Source of the DNA: Solobacterium sp.
Lineage (GTDB): Bacteria; Bacillota_I; Bacilli_A; Erysipelotrichales; Erysipelotrichaceae
Direction: 5' to 3'
Assembly: GCA_017543005.1 (NCBI GenBank)
Contig: JAFWEA010000109.1
Coordinates: 1 to 7,418 of the forward strand
Length of the DNA stretch: 7,418 nucleotides
Shown in pieces: positions 1 through 6,282 of this stretch; within the stretch, counting starts at the first letter, position 1; every line of letters begins with the position of its first letter. The translations under genes and the position numbers were made by a program. The notes beneath the pieces are model-generated. The model was not told the DNA's origin. It made no database searches and saw nothing but the letters and a program-made list of their open reading frames with translations.

Positions 1-195
1 CACATAGCCGCTCTTCTCCAGTTCCGCATATGCCTTGGCCACTGTATTCGGATTGATGCCGTTGTCCTGCGCCAGCTGGCGGACAGACGGCAGACGGTCA
101 CCCGGGCTCAGCACACCCGCTTCGATGAACCGCAGAATCTGTGTCTTAATCTGTTCATAGATCGGAATCTTGCTTGAAAGATTCAGCAGGAACAT
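1..195 (-). CDS. GntR-family (YtrA-like) transcriptional regulator, N-terminal part only
   Basis: This is the first 65 codons of a DNA-binding repressor; the rest lies beyond the left edge. The start (MFLLNLSSKIPIYEQIKTQI) is typical of GntR proteins. A winged helix-turn-helix follows, with the signature PGDRLPSVRQLA (residues about 30-41) and the recognition-helix region NPNTVAKAYAELEKSGYV (about 48-65). The PIYEQI opening and NPNTVAKAY recognition helix match the YtrA subfamily, whose members have a short C-terminal domain and usually repress an adjacent ABC-transporter operon and themselves. The missing part cannot be judged here. The ATG at 195 is preceded by GGAGGGAG with 5 nt spacing, a good ribosome binding site. 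Tandem repeats lie immediately upstream and probably serve as its operator (inference). The GntR assignment is near certain; the subfamily is likely. Confidence 0.93.
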   Translation of the reverse strand, partial: MFLLNLSSKIPIYEQIKTQILRFIEAGVLSPGDRLPSVRQLAQDNGINPNTVAKAYAELEKSGYV

Positions 196-211
196 CTTTT
201 CTCCCTCCAAT

Positions 212-247
212 CTGTATTATCTGTACTAAGTGTATTATCTGTACCAT
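212..247. repeat. Four tandem 9-bp repeats (consensus CTGTAYTAT) upstream of the GntR gene
   Basis: Four 9-bp units sit head to tail: CTGTATTAT (212-220), CTGTACTAA (221-229), GTGTATTAT (230-238) and CTGTACCAT (239-247). Units 1+2 and 3+4 also form an exact 14-bp direct repeat (213-226 and 231-244) with an 18-bp period. On the minus strand the array supplies two GATAAT hexamers that could act as a -10 box for the regulator gene, although no good -35 box is visible. The array ends a few bases before the ribosome binding site, so a bound repressor would block transcription. GntR/YtrA proteins commonly autoregulate; that this array is the operator is inference. Confidence 0.75.
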
Positions 248-254
248 CGAAATG

Positions 255-315
255 CAATACAGAAAAGTTTAAGAATGCAAAAGGCAGGATTTCCCTGCCC
301 TGTACTGCTGTATTG
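255..315. repeat. 8-bp inverted repeat CAATACAG / CTGTATTG flanking a terminator
   Basis: CAATACAG (255-262) and its exact complement CTGTATTG (308-315) bracket the hairpin that follows the SDR remnant. The right arm is preceded by CTGTACTG (300-307). The core CTGTAT/CTGTAC matches the 9-bp units at 212-247, so these may be outlying regulator half-sites rather than an RNA stem. An 8-bp match could also be chance. Confidence 0.4.
279..299 (-). terminator. Intrinsic terminator after the SDR remnant
   Basis: Read on the minus strand, a GGCAGG / CCTGCC stem of 6 bp with loop GAAAT is followed by TTTT and then a mixed T-rich run. It lies 25 nt past the stop codon of the SDR remnant and upstream of the GntR promoter. 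This is probably the original terminator of the dehydrogenase gene. Confidence 0.7.
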
Positions 316-323
316 TTCTGCGG

Positions 324-482
324 TTATTCGAGGGTCCAGCCGCCGTCCACCGGCAGGATTGTCCCTGTCACCATGGAAGACGCGTCACTCAGGTAGTAAA
401 TGACCGCCGCGGCTACATCCTGAATCGCGGCCAGCCCGGCCTGGGAGGACATCATACAGATATGCCCGCCCCGCTTATCCAT
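324..482 (-). pseudogene. Remnant of a short-chain dehydrogenase/reductase (SDR), internally deleted
   Basis: In one frame, two separate parts of a classical SDR are joined. From 470 downwards the sequence reads GGHICMMSSQAGLAAI, which resembles the beta-5 strand and catalytic Ser region (typically GGxIxNxSSQAGL). It runs directly into QDVAAAVIYYLSDASSMVTG and TILPVDGGWTLE, the standard C-terminal end of the family. The usual 80 or so residues between these parts, including the catalytic YxxxK, are absent. The N-terminal Rossmann half with TGxxxGIG is also missing, and only MDKR precedes the match. Classical SDRs have about 250 residues; about 52 remain. The open frame extends upstream, but there it only overlaps the phosphatase gene and its terminator, with no SDR similarity. 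It is sandwiched between two terminators and has no visible ribosome binding site. The parent enzyme's substrate cannot be told; the ending resembles sugar-alcohol and 3-oxoacyl-reductase-like SDRs. Confidence 0.8.
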
Positions 483-483
483 C

Positions 484-509
484 AAAAAAACGAATGATTC
501 ATTCGTTTT
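484..509 (-). terminator. Intrinsic terminator overlapping the phosphatase stop codon
   Basis: A perfect palindrome with 11-bp arms (AAAACGAATGA / TCATTCGTTTT, single central base at 498) ends in seven T residues on the minus strand (490-484). The phosphatase TGA stop (501-499) lies inside the first arm. The stem has few G-C pairs, but its length and the T-run make a plausible Rho-independent terminator. Confidence 0.75.
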
Positions 510-1236
510 CATGATCCTGATGATCGCCGGAGTAATACTCTTCCCCGGTGTCGAGACAGAACGCTGCCAGCCGGCCGCCATCAAAGCAGGCCCCGCAGTC
601 AATGGCAATGTGGTTGTTCGCCCGGTAAATATAGCCCGGCCGCGGGTTGTCCTCGATCAGCTGGGTCGGCGTATGCCCGCTGATGACCAGCACGTCATCA
701 AAGTAGCAGGTATCATAATCCGCCCGCGTCCAGAGCAGTTCCGCCGGGCTGTAAGAATCCAGCGGCCGCTGCGGCAGATAGCCGCCCAGGCCCGCATGCA
801 CCAGCAGGTATTTCTGCCCGTTGACCTGCACCTGCTCATACAGCTGAAACTCGCTCAGATAATCCAGGATATCCAGCCGTTCCTCAGGATCCAGCCGGGT
901 AAACTCATCCAGGGTGGAAGCACTCCCGTTTTTCTGCCAGACCAGAAGATTGTCCAGCATCTCCGGTTCCAGGGAGGCAATGCTTTCATCCGTGATCTCT
1001 TCGTTCAGAAAGTTCAGGCACTCCATGGCCATCAGTTCATGATTGCCGGCCAATGGGATCACATTGGGCATCAGCATCATCTGCTGCAGCACTTTGACCG
1101 GGTGCGGACCGCGGTCTACGACATCCCCGATCACATACAGGGTATCGCTGTCTTTCAGGGCAATTTTGTTGAGCAGTTCCATGAACAGATCGTATTCGCC
1201 ATGGATATCTGCAATCGCATAGACGGAAATAGCCAT
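499..1236 (-). CDS. Metallophosphatase of the PP1/PrpE/ApaH-like calcineurin superfamily
   Basis: This 245-residue cytosolic metallophosphatase has the complete two-metal active site: DIHG (D10, H12), GDVVDRG (residues 37-43), GNHE (64-67), then His147 in LLVHAG and His188 in ISGHTPT. The C-terminus has IDCGACFDGGRLAAFCLD, typical of bacterial PP1-like phosphatases. Length and motif order fit both the Ser/Thr protein phosphatase and the dinucleoside-tetraphosphatase (PrpE/ApaH) groups; the substrate cannot be decided from sequence. I chose the ATG at 1236 over the GTG at 1239 because the GTG lies inside the AGGAGG stretch. Even so, AGGAGG is only 2 nt from the ATG, while an overlapping AGAGG at 1242-1246 gives 5 nt. 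It follows the terminator of the TPM unit. No convincing promoter is visible in the short gap, so residual read-through is possible. It is a standalone gene ending at its own terminator. Confidence 0.9.
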   Translation of the reverse strand: MAISVYAIADIHGEYDLFMELLNKIALKDSDTLYVIGDVVDRGPHPVKVLQQMMLMPNVIPLAGNHELMAMECLNFLNEEITDESIASLEPEMLDNLLVWQKNGSASTLDEFTRLDPEERLDILDYLSEFQLYEQVQVNGQKYLLVHAGLGGYLPQRPLDSYSPAELLWTRADYDTCYFDDVLVISGHTPTQLIEDNPRPGYIYRANNHIAIDCGACFDGGRLAAFCLDTGEEYYSGDHQDHENE

Positions 1237-1277
1237 CACCTCCTCTGCCTGCTATCATCATGCCATAAACCGGCAGA

Positions 1278-1308
1278 GAATGAAAACAGAGATCGCTGAC
1301 CTCTGTTT
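1278..1308 (-). terminator. Intrinsic terminator after the zinc-ribbon/TPM operon
   Basis: On the minus strand AAACAGAGGTC pairs with GATCTCTGTTT (11 bp, one G-U pair, loop AGC; 1308-1284) and continues into TTTCATTC. It lies 9 nt past the TPM stop codon. The T-run is short and interrupted, so some read-through into the phosphatase gene is possible. Confidence 0.7.
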
Positions 1309-1317
1309 CAAATCTGA

Positions 1318-2124
1318 TCAGATGCGGTGACCACCGCCACCGCCGCTGCTGTGGGAACCGCCGCCGGAATAACCTCCGCCACCGCCTCCGCCGCTGCTGT
1401 AACTGCGGCCGGAGGAACTGCCGGAACTGTAGGAACCGGAGTACTCCCGCTTGCTTTTCTTCTGCGAAATCAGCACGGCCTCCCCGACCGCCTTGACCTT
1501 GGACCTGGTGGTTGCCCTGAGGATATCGGACAGGTCTGCCTTCTCTTTTTTCCGGCTGTTCTTCAGGACCAGGAAATTGCCCAGCAATGCCGCAATAAAG
1601 GCAAAGATCGCGTTGGTGATATGCTTCATCGGCCGCGCTATTTTACCGCCCTTCAGCAGGGTGTATTCCTGCCGGTAGACCGCCGCGGCACAGTCGTAAT
1701 ACTGCCCGGCTGCGCCATACCGATACACATTGTCCGTGATGGTGTTGGCATAGCCCCGGGTGATAGTTTTGTAAACCGAGCCGTAACTGTAGATCCAGAT
1801 GTTGCGGTTGCCAAGATCAATGACAAACATCGTCCCGTCGCCCTCGCCGAACAGGGCCGCATACCGTTCCCTGGCAAAAGCCCCGGTCGCAACTTCGGCA
1901 TTGGCACTGACAAAAGCCACATTGCCATAGTCGGTAATCGGCATCATTTCCAGCAGCAGCCGCTTTTCTTCCGCTTCACTCAGCAGATCCAGACCGTCAT
2001 CGATAACGACCTGATAACCGGTTGTACCGTTTGTATATAGGACATCACCGGCTGCCGTCACCGGCTGCATCATCAGCACGGCAGCCAGGAAGACAAGCAG
2101 GATCAGGAATCTATTCTTCCGCAT
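1318..2124 (-). CDS. TPM-domain (YgcG/DUF477-like) secreted or membrane-anchored protein with Gly/Ser-rich tail
   Basis: This 268-residue protein has an N-terminal signal segment (MRKNRFLILLVFLAAVLMM, cleavage plausible near residue 25). A TPM-like domain follows at about 30-155: it has the DLLSEAEEKRLLLEM helix, GTMFVIDLGNRNIWIYSYG, and a repeated Tyr-rich stretch. A transmembrane segment lies near 168-187, then a basic linker, then a low-complexity tail (about 229-268) rich in Ser, Tyr and Gly, with runs of seven and five Gly. TPM proteins with such tails are widespread in bacteria; roles in envelope stress or photosystem II repair are known for some members, but none can be assigned here. 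The start at 2124 is chosen because GGGGAGGG lies 8 nt (measured from GGAGG) upstream of this ATG. The in-frame ATG at 2148 would add eight residues ahead of the signal peptide and has no such site. The gene overlaps the upstream zinc-ribbon gene by 14 nt, indicating translational coupling. Confidence 0.85.
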   Translation of the reverse strand: MRKNRFLILLVFLAAVLMMQPVTAAGDVLYTNGTTGYQVVIDDGLDLLSEAEEKRLLLEMMPITDYGNVAFVSANAEVATGAFARERYAALFGEGDGTMFVIDLGNRNIWIYSYGSVYKTITRGYANTITDNVYRYGAAGQYYDCAAAVYRQEYTLLKGGKIARPMKHITNAIFAFIAALLGNFLVLKNSRKKEKADLSDILRATTRSKVKAVGEAVLISQKKSKREYSGSYSSGSSSGRSYSSGGGGGGGYSGGGSHSSGGGGGHRI

Positions 2125-3718
2125 TGTCGATCCCTCCCCGCCGCTCAAACAGCACCGGCACAGCCCGGGTTGAAAGCAGATTGTAGCGCCGGATCAGCCC
2201 GAAGCAGGTAATCATGACCCCGCAAAGGCATATCAGACAGCCCAGGTAATACCACCAGTCATATACCGGATCGCTGTACAGGACCCAGAAGGCAGCCGCA
2301 ATGCCCGCATAGCAGCTCAGCGCTTCCAGTACGTACGTCTTGTCCTTCATATGTCTCACAAATGTCAGTGACCGGAACAGATTCCAGAACGCCGGCAGCA
2401 TCAAAAACGTGCAGCCCAGCTGGGCCTTCTCAGCCGGGGCATAGTCACCGTAATCCATGAACATCATCAGCAGGACCAGCAGGATGAAGAACCCGGCCAC
2501 CACGGCCCCGATTGCGCTGAGATTATGCCGCCGTTTCCGGATCTTCTCCGCTTTCTTCCCGCTGATCTCCCCGGGTCTTTCGTCAATGAAGTAACCCCGG
2601 TCGAAGATATGGTTTTCATGATCGTGCAGATGCATAATCTCGCGCCGGTAGATCCAGGAAACAATCCAGGCAATAAAGGCCGAAAGGAACAATGCGGTCG
2701 GCGCCGTCATGGACACGAACAGCGTCAGCGGGCAAAACAGCACCGCCGCACACAGGACCGTCACCGCGAAAAAGCGGAACGCATCCACCGGCAGATCACT
2801 GGTGATCTTGCCGGTTTCCCCGTTGACCACGGCATAGGCCACCCGGTCATTTTTGCGCCAGGTCAAAAACCACACCGGCACCAGATACGGACCGGTCCGG
2901 CGGATCTCAGGCTTCAGAAGAGCCTGCAGTTTTTTCTCGTTGCTGGGCAGTGAAGGATTAATATTCTTATCCCTGTAAGCCCGCTTCAGACTTTCTTCGC
3001 CCAAAGTGGCCGCATGCCGCAGGACATCCGTTTCATATTTCTCCGGCGGCACATCAGCCGTATCGGCATAGAACCCGGCCAGATAACCGGTCTCGAATTT
3101 CTTGAAGCTGGCCGCCCTGAACGGGGCAATTGTTTCGGCAATGGTATCGTCAAAACTGCTGGAGCCGTCATAGCACATGCTGTGCCAGGGGCCCTTCAGC
3201 TCGGCTTTCAGATCATATTTCTCGTTGTAGGTATAATCTCCCCGGCTGTAGGTGGCATAGCCTTCGGTCTCCACCGGACCCTTAGCAAAACCGCCTTCAT
3301 AATGCCAGTACGGGATATAGATGCCGCGGAATCTCTCCATGAACTGCGGGTCACGGAACTCCTTCGGGGCATAGAATGATTTCTTCAGAATTTTTTTATA
3401 CTGGGCCCGGCACTGGTTCTTGGTCACCCTGAACGGGATGATCTTGGCCGGCCGCTTATATTCATTCAGTTTCTCCTCGAGAATCTGTTCGGAACCGCAG
3501 TAGCTGCAGAACGCCACGGCACTCTGATCCGGGCTGACCAGCTGAGCCCCGCAGTTGCGGCACGTATAAACGGTCATGTCGTCTTCGGCACGCTGTTCCG
3601 CATTATTGTTGAGCTGATAGTCTTCTACGGCTGTCAGAGAGCCGCAGTGGGCGCATTTGAGTTTCTGCGACTGGATGTCAAAGTACATTTTTCCGCCGCA
3701 GCTGGGGCAACTGAACAT
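2111..3718 (-). CDS. TFIIB-type zinc-ribbon polytopic membrane protein
   Basis: This is a 535-residue protein of unknown function. Two zinc ribbons lie at the N-terminus: CPSC/CAHC (C4, C7, C22, C25) and CRNC/CSYC (C53, C56, C71, C74). A conserved soluble region follows, starting AKIIPFRVTKNQCRAQYKK (about 91-109) and including FRGIYIPYWHYEGG (130-143) and PVWFLTW (281-287). It matches the layout of bacterial proteins annotated as TFIIB-type zinc-ribbon containing. About six hydrophobic segments occupy the C-terminal part (near 313-333, 340-356, 402-421, 432-452, 466-482 and 488-508), with a charged loop between the second and third. Typical relatives are shorter, so the long membrane part is notable. 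The ATG at 3718 has GAGAGGTG about 7 nt upstream and an extended -10 promoter. The downstream TPM gene overlaps the last codons. The ribbons are probably cytoplasmic and may sense or scaffold; no nucleic-acid role should be assumed. Confidence 0.85.
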   Translation of the reverse strand: MFSCPSCGGKMYFDIQSQKLKCAHCGSLTAVEDYQLNNNAEQRAEDDMTVYTCRNCGAQLVSPDQSAVAFCSYCGSEQILEEKLNEYKRPAKIIPFRVTKNQCRAQYKKILKKSFYAPKEFRDPQFMERFRGIYIPYWHYEGGFAKGPVETEGYATYSRGDYTYNEKYDLKAELKGPWHSMCYDGSSSFDDTIAETIAPFRAASFKKFETGYLAGFYADTADVPPEKYETDVLRHAATLGEESLKRAYRDKNINPSLPSNEKKLQALLKPEIRRTGPYLVPVWFLTWRKNDRVAYAVVNGETGKITSDLPVDAFRFFAVTVLCAAVLFCPLTLFVSMTAPTALFLSAFIAWIVSWIYRREIMHLHDHENHIFDRGYFIDERPGEISGKKAEKIRKRRHNLSAIGAVVAGFFILLVLLMMFMDYGDYAPAEKAQLGCTFLMLPAFWNLFRSLTFVRHMKDKTYVLEALSCYAGIAAAFWVLYSDPVYDWWYYLGCLICLCGVMITCFGLIRRYNLLSTRAVPVLFERRGGIDNAEE

Positions 3719-3745
3719 ACGTCATCACCTCTCTGATTCAGTTTT

Positions 3746-3754
3746 ATTCTATCA
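3746..3754 (-). promoter_or_regulatory. Extended -10 promoter for the zinc-ribbon/TPM operon
   Basis: On the minus strand TGATAGAAT fits the extended -10 pattern TGnTATAAT with one mismatch. It lies 27 nt before the ATG, leaving a leader of about 20 nt that holds the ribosome binding site. No good -35 hexamer is present, which is acceptable for extended -10 promoters. Confidence 0.55.
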
Positions 3755-3780
3755 TTCTTCACCGCCCTGCCGGATAGAAC

Positions 3781-3804
3781 AAAAAAAGCACACTACCGTG
3801 TGCT
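3781..3804 (-). terminator. Strong intrinsic terminator after tRNA-Leu
   Basis: On the minus strand AGCACAC / GTGTGCT forms a 7-bp stem with loop GGTA, followed by a run of seven T. It starts 11 nt past the CCA end of the tRNA and separates it from the zinc-ribbon operon promoter. Confidence 0.93.
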
Positions 3805-3814
3805 CTGTAAGCAA

Positions 3815-3899
3815 TGGTGCGGATGACAGGAATCGAACCTGCATGGGTCTCCCCACATGAACCTGAATCATGCGCGTCTGCCTGTTCCGCCACATCCGC
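3815..3899 (-). tRNA. tRNA-Leu (anticodon CAG)
   Basis: This 85-nt tRNA has an encoded CCA end. The acceptor strands GCGGATG and CATCCGC pair fully. The anticodon stem CATGA/TCATG encloses loop TTCAGGT, giving anticodon CAG, which reads the Leu codon CUG. The long variable arm (TGGGGAGACCCA) is typical of tRNA-Leu. The T arm GCAGG-TTCGATT-CCTGT contains one G-U pair. It is a single-gene unit with its own promoter and terminator. CUG is frequent in the neighbouring protein genes, which fits a dedicated gene for this codon. Confidence 0.97.
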
Positions 3900-3910
3900 A
3901 TTGCTTAGTT

Positions 3911-3939
3911 ATAATACAAAACCATAGGCCAAATGTCCA
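3911..3939 (-). promoter_or_regulatory. Sigma-70-type promoter of tRNA-Leu
   Basis: On the minus strand TGGACA (3939-3934) and TATTAT (3916-3911) each match the consensus at five of six positions, with an ideal 17-nt spacer. The expected start falls just before the mature 5' end of the tRNA. The -35 box lies a few bases past the stop codon of the upstream P-type ATPase gene. Confidence 0.85.
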
Positions 3940-3942
3940 GCA

Positions 3943-6273
3943 TTATTTTTGTTTTTTTCCAAAAAATTCTGAACCAAGCTTTGCCGTCCCGTCATAAATC
4001 CGACTGAGCGAGGCCACAATGACCGGTACACCGATCAACGCCGGCACCAGAATCAGCGCGTCCAAGAGGATCAGTCTGGTTTCCAGAATCGCCCCCAGAC
4101 GCCACAATGACAGGAAAATCATCGCGCTCATGGCGCCCAGCACGCCGGCTCTTACCTTGGTCAGCGGATAGTACACCCGGTACAGCGTATAGATGTAGAT
4201 GTACGCCGTCAGAGTGATCAGGATGGCATTGTAGCGGGGCTGCGGGATGGCAAACAGCTGCTGCAGGAAGTCACAGAGCAGTGTCAGCACCAATACTGCC
4301 ATGGCGGAAGGCACCGCCACCCGGAATGCCCGGCGGAAGAATCTTCCCTTCAGCCGCTCAAAACTGCTTTCAAACTGCAGCAGGAACGTCGGTATGCCGA
4401 CCCCGAACGCGCTGATGATGGTCAGCTGCACCGGCAGAAACGGATAATCCTTCTGCAGCAGGATCACATACAGCGACAGCAGCAGCGAGAAGAACGTCTT
4501 GACCAGGTACATGGAGGAGGACCGGCCGATGTTGTTGATGACACGCCGGCCTTCGTTGACGATCTTCGGCATGACGGCAAAATCACTGTCCAGCAGGACG
4601 ATATTGGCACTGTTTTTGGCAGCTGAGGAGCCGGCGGCCATGGCCACGCCGACATCGGCAGTCTTCAGCGCCGGCACATCATTGACCCCGTCCCCGATCA
4701 TGGCGACGGTATGCCCGGCTGCCTGCAGGGCCTGGATCATGGCCTTCTTCTGTTCCGGCAGCACCCGGCCGAACACCGCGCAGCTTTCCGCCAGACCGGC
4801 CGGATCCCGGTGACGGTTTTCCCGCATGTCGGCATAGCGGTCGGCATGTTCCACCCCGGCTTCCGCCGCCAGGGCCGAAACCGTCCGCGGATCATCACCG
4901 GAGATAACTTTCAGGGTAATATCCTGATCTTTAAAGTACGAAATGATCTCCTTGACGTTCTGACGAAGAACATCCTTGATGGCAATCAGCGCTGCCGGTT
5001 CAAGATCCTCCGGCAGGCTCGGTGCACATTCCGTTGCCGGCGAGTGGGCCAGCAGGATCACCCGGCAGCCGCTTTCCGAGAGTTCTTTCTGTTTCTCTGC
5101 AAACGAAGCATTCCCGTCGGGAAACAGGAAGTCCGGGGCGCCAAGATAGAATGTCCCCTCTTCCCCAAACGTGACGGCTGCGTACTTGCGCTCCGATGAA
5201 AACGGCAGTGTATCGGTCGCTTCATAGATTTCATTGCGCGCGAAGCAGGCGCCCAGCGCCTTATCGGTCATATTGCCGTCCGCAAACACCCGGACATAGC
5301 TGCCCATGATGTCCCGGATATGGCTTTCGGGAATCTCCTCCAGCGGCACGACGGTTTCCACCTGCATGCGGCCTTCGGTCAAGGTTCCGGTCTTGTCAAG
5401 GCAGATCGTGTCCACTCTGGCCAGCGACTCGATGCTGTAAAGATCCTGCACCAGGGCATTGGCCCGGCTCAGGCGGACTGCACTGACAGCCAGTGCAATG
5501 CTGGTCAGGACTACCAGGCCTTCCGGGATCATGCCCACCAGGGCCGATACGGTCTTGATGGTCGCTTCCGCCCAGGTCAGTCCGATGGTTTTATACTGCA
5601 TCAGAAACAGCAGGATGCCGACCGGCACAATCAGCCGGGCTACCACCTTGATCAGTTTTTCCATATCCTGGTGCAGGGTTGAAACGGCCGGATGGTATTT
5701 GCGGGCATCGGCCATGATGGTCTCCGACACACAGGCCGTCCCTACAGCGGTCAGTTCTGCCTCCCCGGTGCCGGAAGTGATATCCGTTCCGCCGTACAGT
5801 TTATCCCCGGACCGTTTGAAAATCGTGACGGACTCCCCTGTCAGCATGCTTTCGTTGACTTCCAGATAGCCATCCGTCAGCACCCCGTCAGCGGGGATCT
5901 GCTGGCCGGCATGCAGGCGAATGTGATCGCCCAGCACCAGCTCATCCGCCGGGATACTTACCCACTGATCATCCCGCAGGGTCTCGATATTGTCCTTCAT
6001 CAGCAGAGACAGCCGGTCCAGGATCCGCTTGGCCCGGATTTCCTGAACGATGCCGATGCAGGCATTGGTGATGATCGTCATGAAAAACAAACCGTTCTTG
6101 TATTCCCCGGTCAACAGCACCAGACCAAACAAAACCGCATTGACAAAGTTAAAATAGGTCAGTGTATTGGCCTGAATGATCTCCCCGACGGACCGGGTAG
6201 TCCGCTCCGGGTGCACATTCCCCTGACCTTCCTGCTGTCTTTTCTCTGCTTGCCTGCTGCTGAGTCCGGTCAC
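3943..6273 (-). CDS. P-type cation-transporting ATPase, CtpE-like (probable calcium transporter)
   Basis: This 776-residue integral membrane ATPase moves a cation across the membrane. Motifs in order are: TGES dephosphorylation loop (145-148), PEGL in transmembrane helix 4 (250-253), DKTGTLT with phosphorylated Asp293 (293-299), a degenerate N-domain YLGAP (376-380) in place of KGAP, SGDDPRTV (458-465) and GDGVND (527-532). Hydrophobic helices lie at about 40-75, 205-260 and, at the C-terminus, 585-755. No N-terminal heavy-metal CxxC domain is present, so it is not a copper or zinc P1B pump. The motif 4 context GMIPEGLVVLTSIALAVSAVRL followed by QDLYSIESLARVDT resembles the mycobacterial CtpE group, where a member is linked to calcium uptake; calcium here is inference. 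It uses a GTG start at 6273 with AAGGAG 5 nt upstream; that site overlaps the stop codon of the PfkB-like gene, so the two are coupled. Confidence 0.93.
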   Translation of the reverse strand: MTGLSSRQAEKRQQEGQGNVHPERTTRSVGEIIQANTLTYFNFVNAVLFGLVLLTGEYKNGLFFMTIITNACIGIVQEIRAKRILDRLSLLMKDNIETLRDDQWVSIPADELVLGDHIRLHAGQQIPADGVLTDGYLEVNESMLTGESVTIFKRSGDKLYGGTDITSGTGEAELTAVGTACVSETIMADARKYHPAVSTLHQDMEKLIKVVARLIVPVGILLFLMQYKTIGLTWAEATIKTVSALVGMIPEGLVVLTSIALAVSAVRLSRANALVQDLYSIESLARVDTICLDKTGTLTEGRMQVETVVPLEEIPESHIRDIMGSYVRVFADGNMTDKALGACFARNEIYEATDTLPFSSERKYAAVTFGEEGTFYLGAPDFLFPDGNASFAEKQKELSESGCRVILLAHSPATECAPSLPEDLEPAALIAIKDVLRQNVKEIISYFKDQDITLKVISGDDPRTVSALAAEAGVEHADRYADMRENRHRDPAGLAESCAVFGRVLPEQKKAMIQALQAAGHTVAMIGDGVNDVPALKTADVGVAMAAGSSAAKNSANIVLLDSDFAVMPKIVNEGRRVINNIGRSSSMYLVKTFFSLLLSLYVILLQKDYPFLPVQLTIISAFGVGIPTFLLQFESSFERLKGRFFRRAFRVAVPSAMAVLVLTLLCDFLQQLFAIPQPRYNAILITLTAYIYIYTLYRVYYPLTKVRAGVLGAMSAMIFLSLWRLGAILETRLILLDALILVPALIGVPVIVASLSRIYDGTAKLGSEFFGKKQK

Positions 6274-6282
6274 TGTATCTCC

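Noticed and set aside
1237..1239. GTG start for the phosphatase
   Set aside because: It directly abuts the AGGAGG stretch, so it cannot be served by it.
511..1299. 262-codon open frame on the plus strand
   Set aside because: It is antisense to the metallophosphatase, whose active-site motifs clearly mark the true strand. The composition is that of a shadow frame.
1321..1440. GC-rich repetitive DNA that looks like a tandem-repeat locus
   Set aside because: It codes for the Gly/Ser-rich tail in frame, with irregular units and no spacer structure, so it is neither a CRISPR array nor a non-coding repeat.
1327..2040. 237-codon Ala/Thr/Gly-rich open frame on the plus strand
   Set aside because: Its low-complexity start is only the complement of the Gly/Ser codons in the TPM protein's tail.
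2125..2148. Upstream ATG at 2148 as start of the TPM gene
   Set aside because: It would place MSGGEGST ahead of the signal peptide and lacks a ribosome binding site. The ATG at 2124 has GGGGAGGG at good spacing.
3815..3899. tRNA-Leu as an integration site for a mobile element
   Set aside because: No second copy of the tRNA 3' end, integrase gene or phage-like gene is visible in the window.
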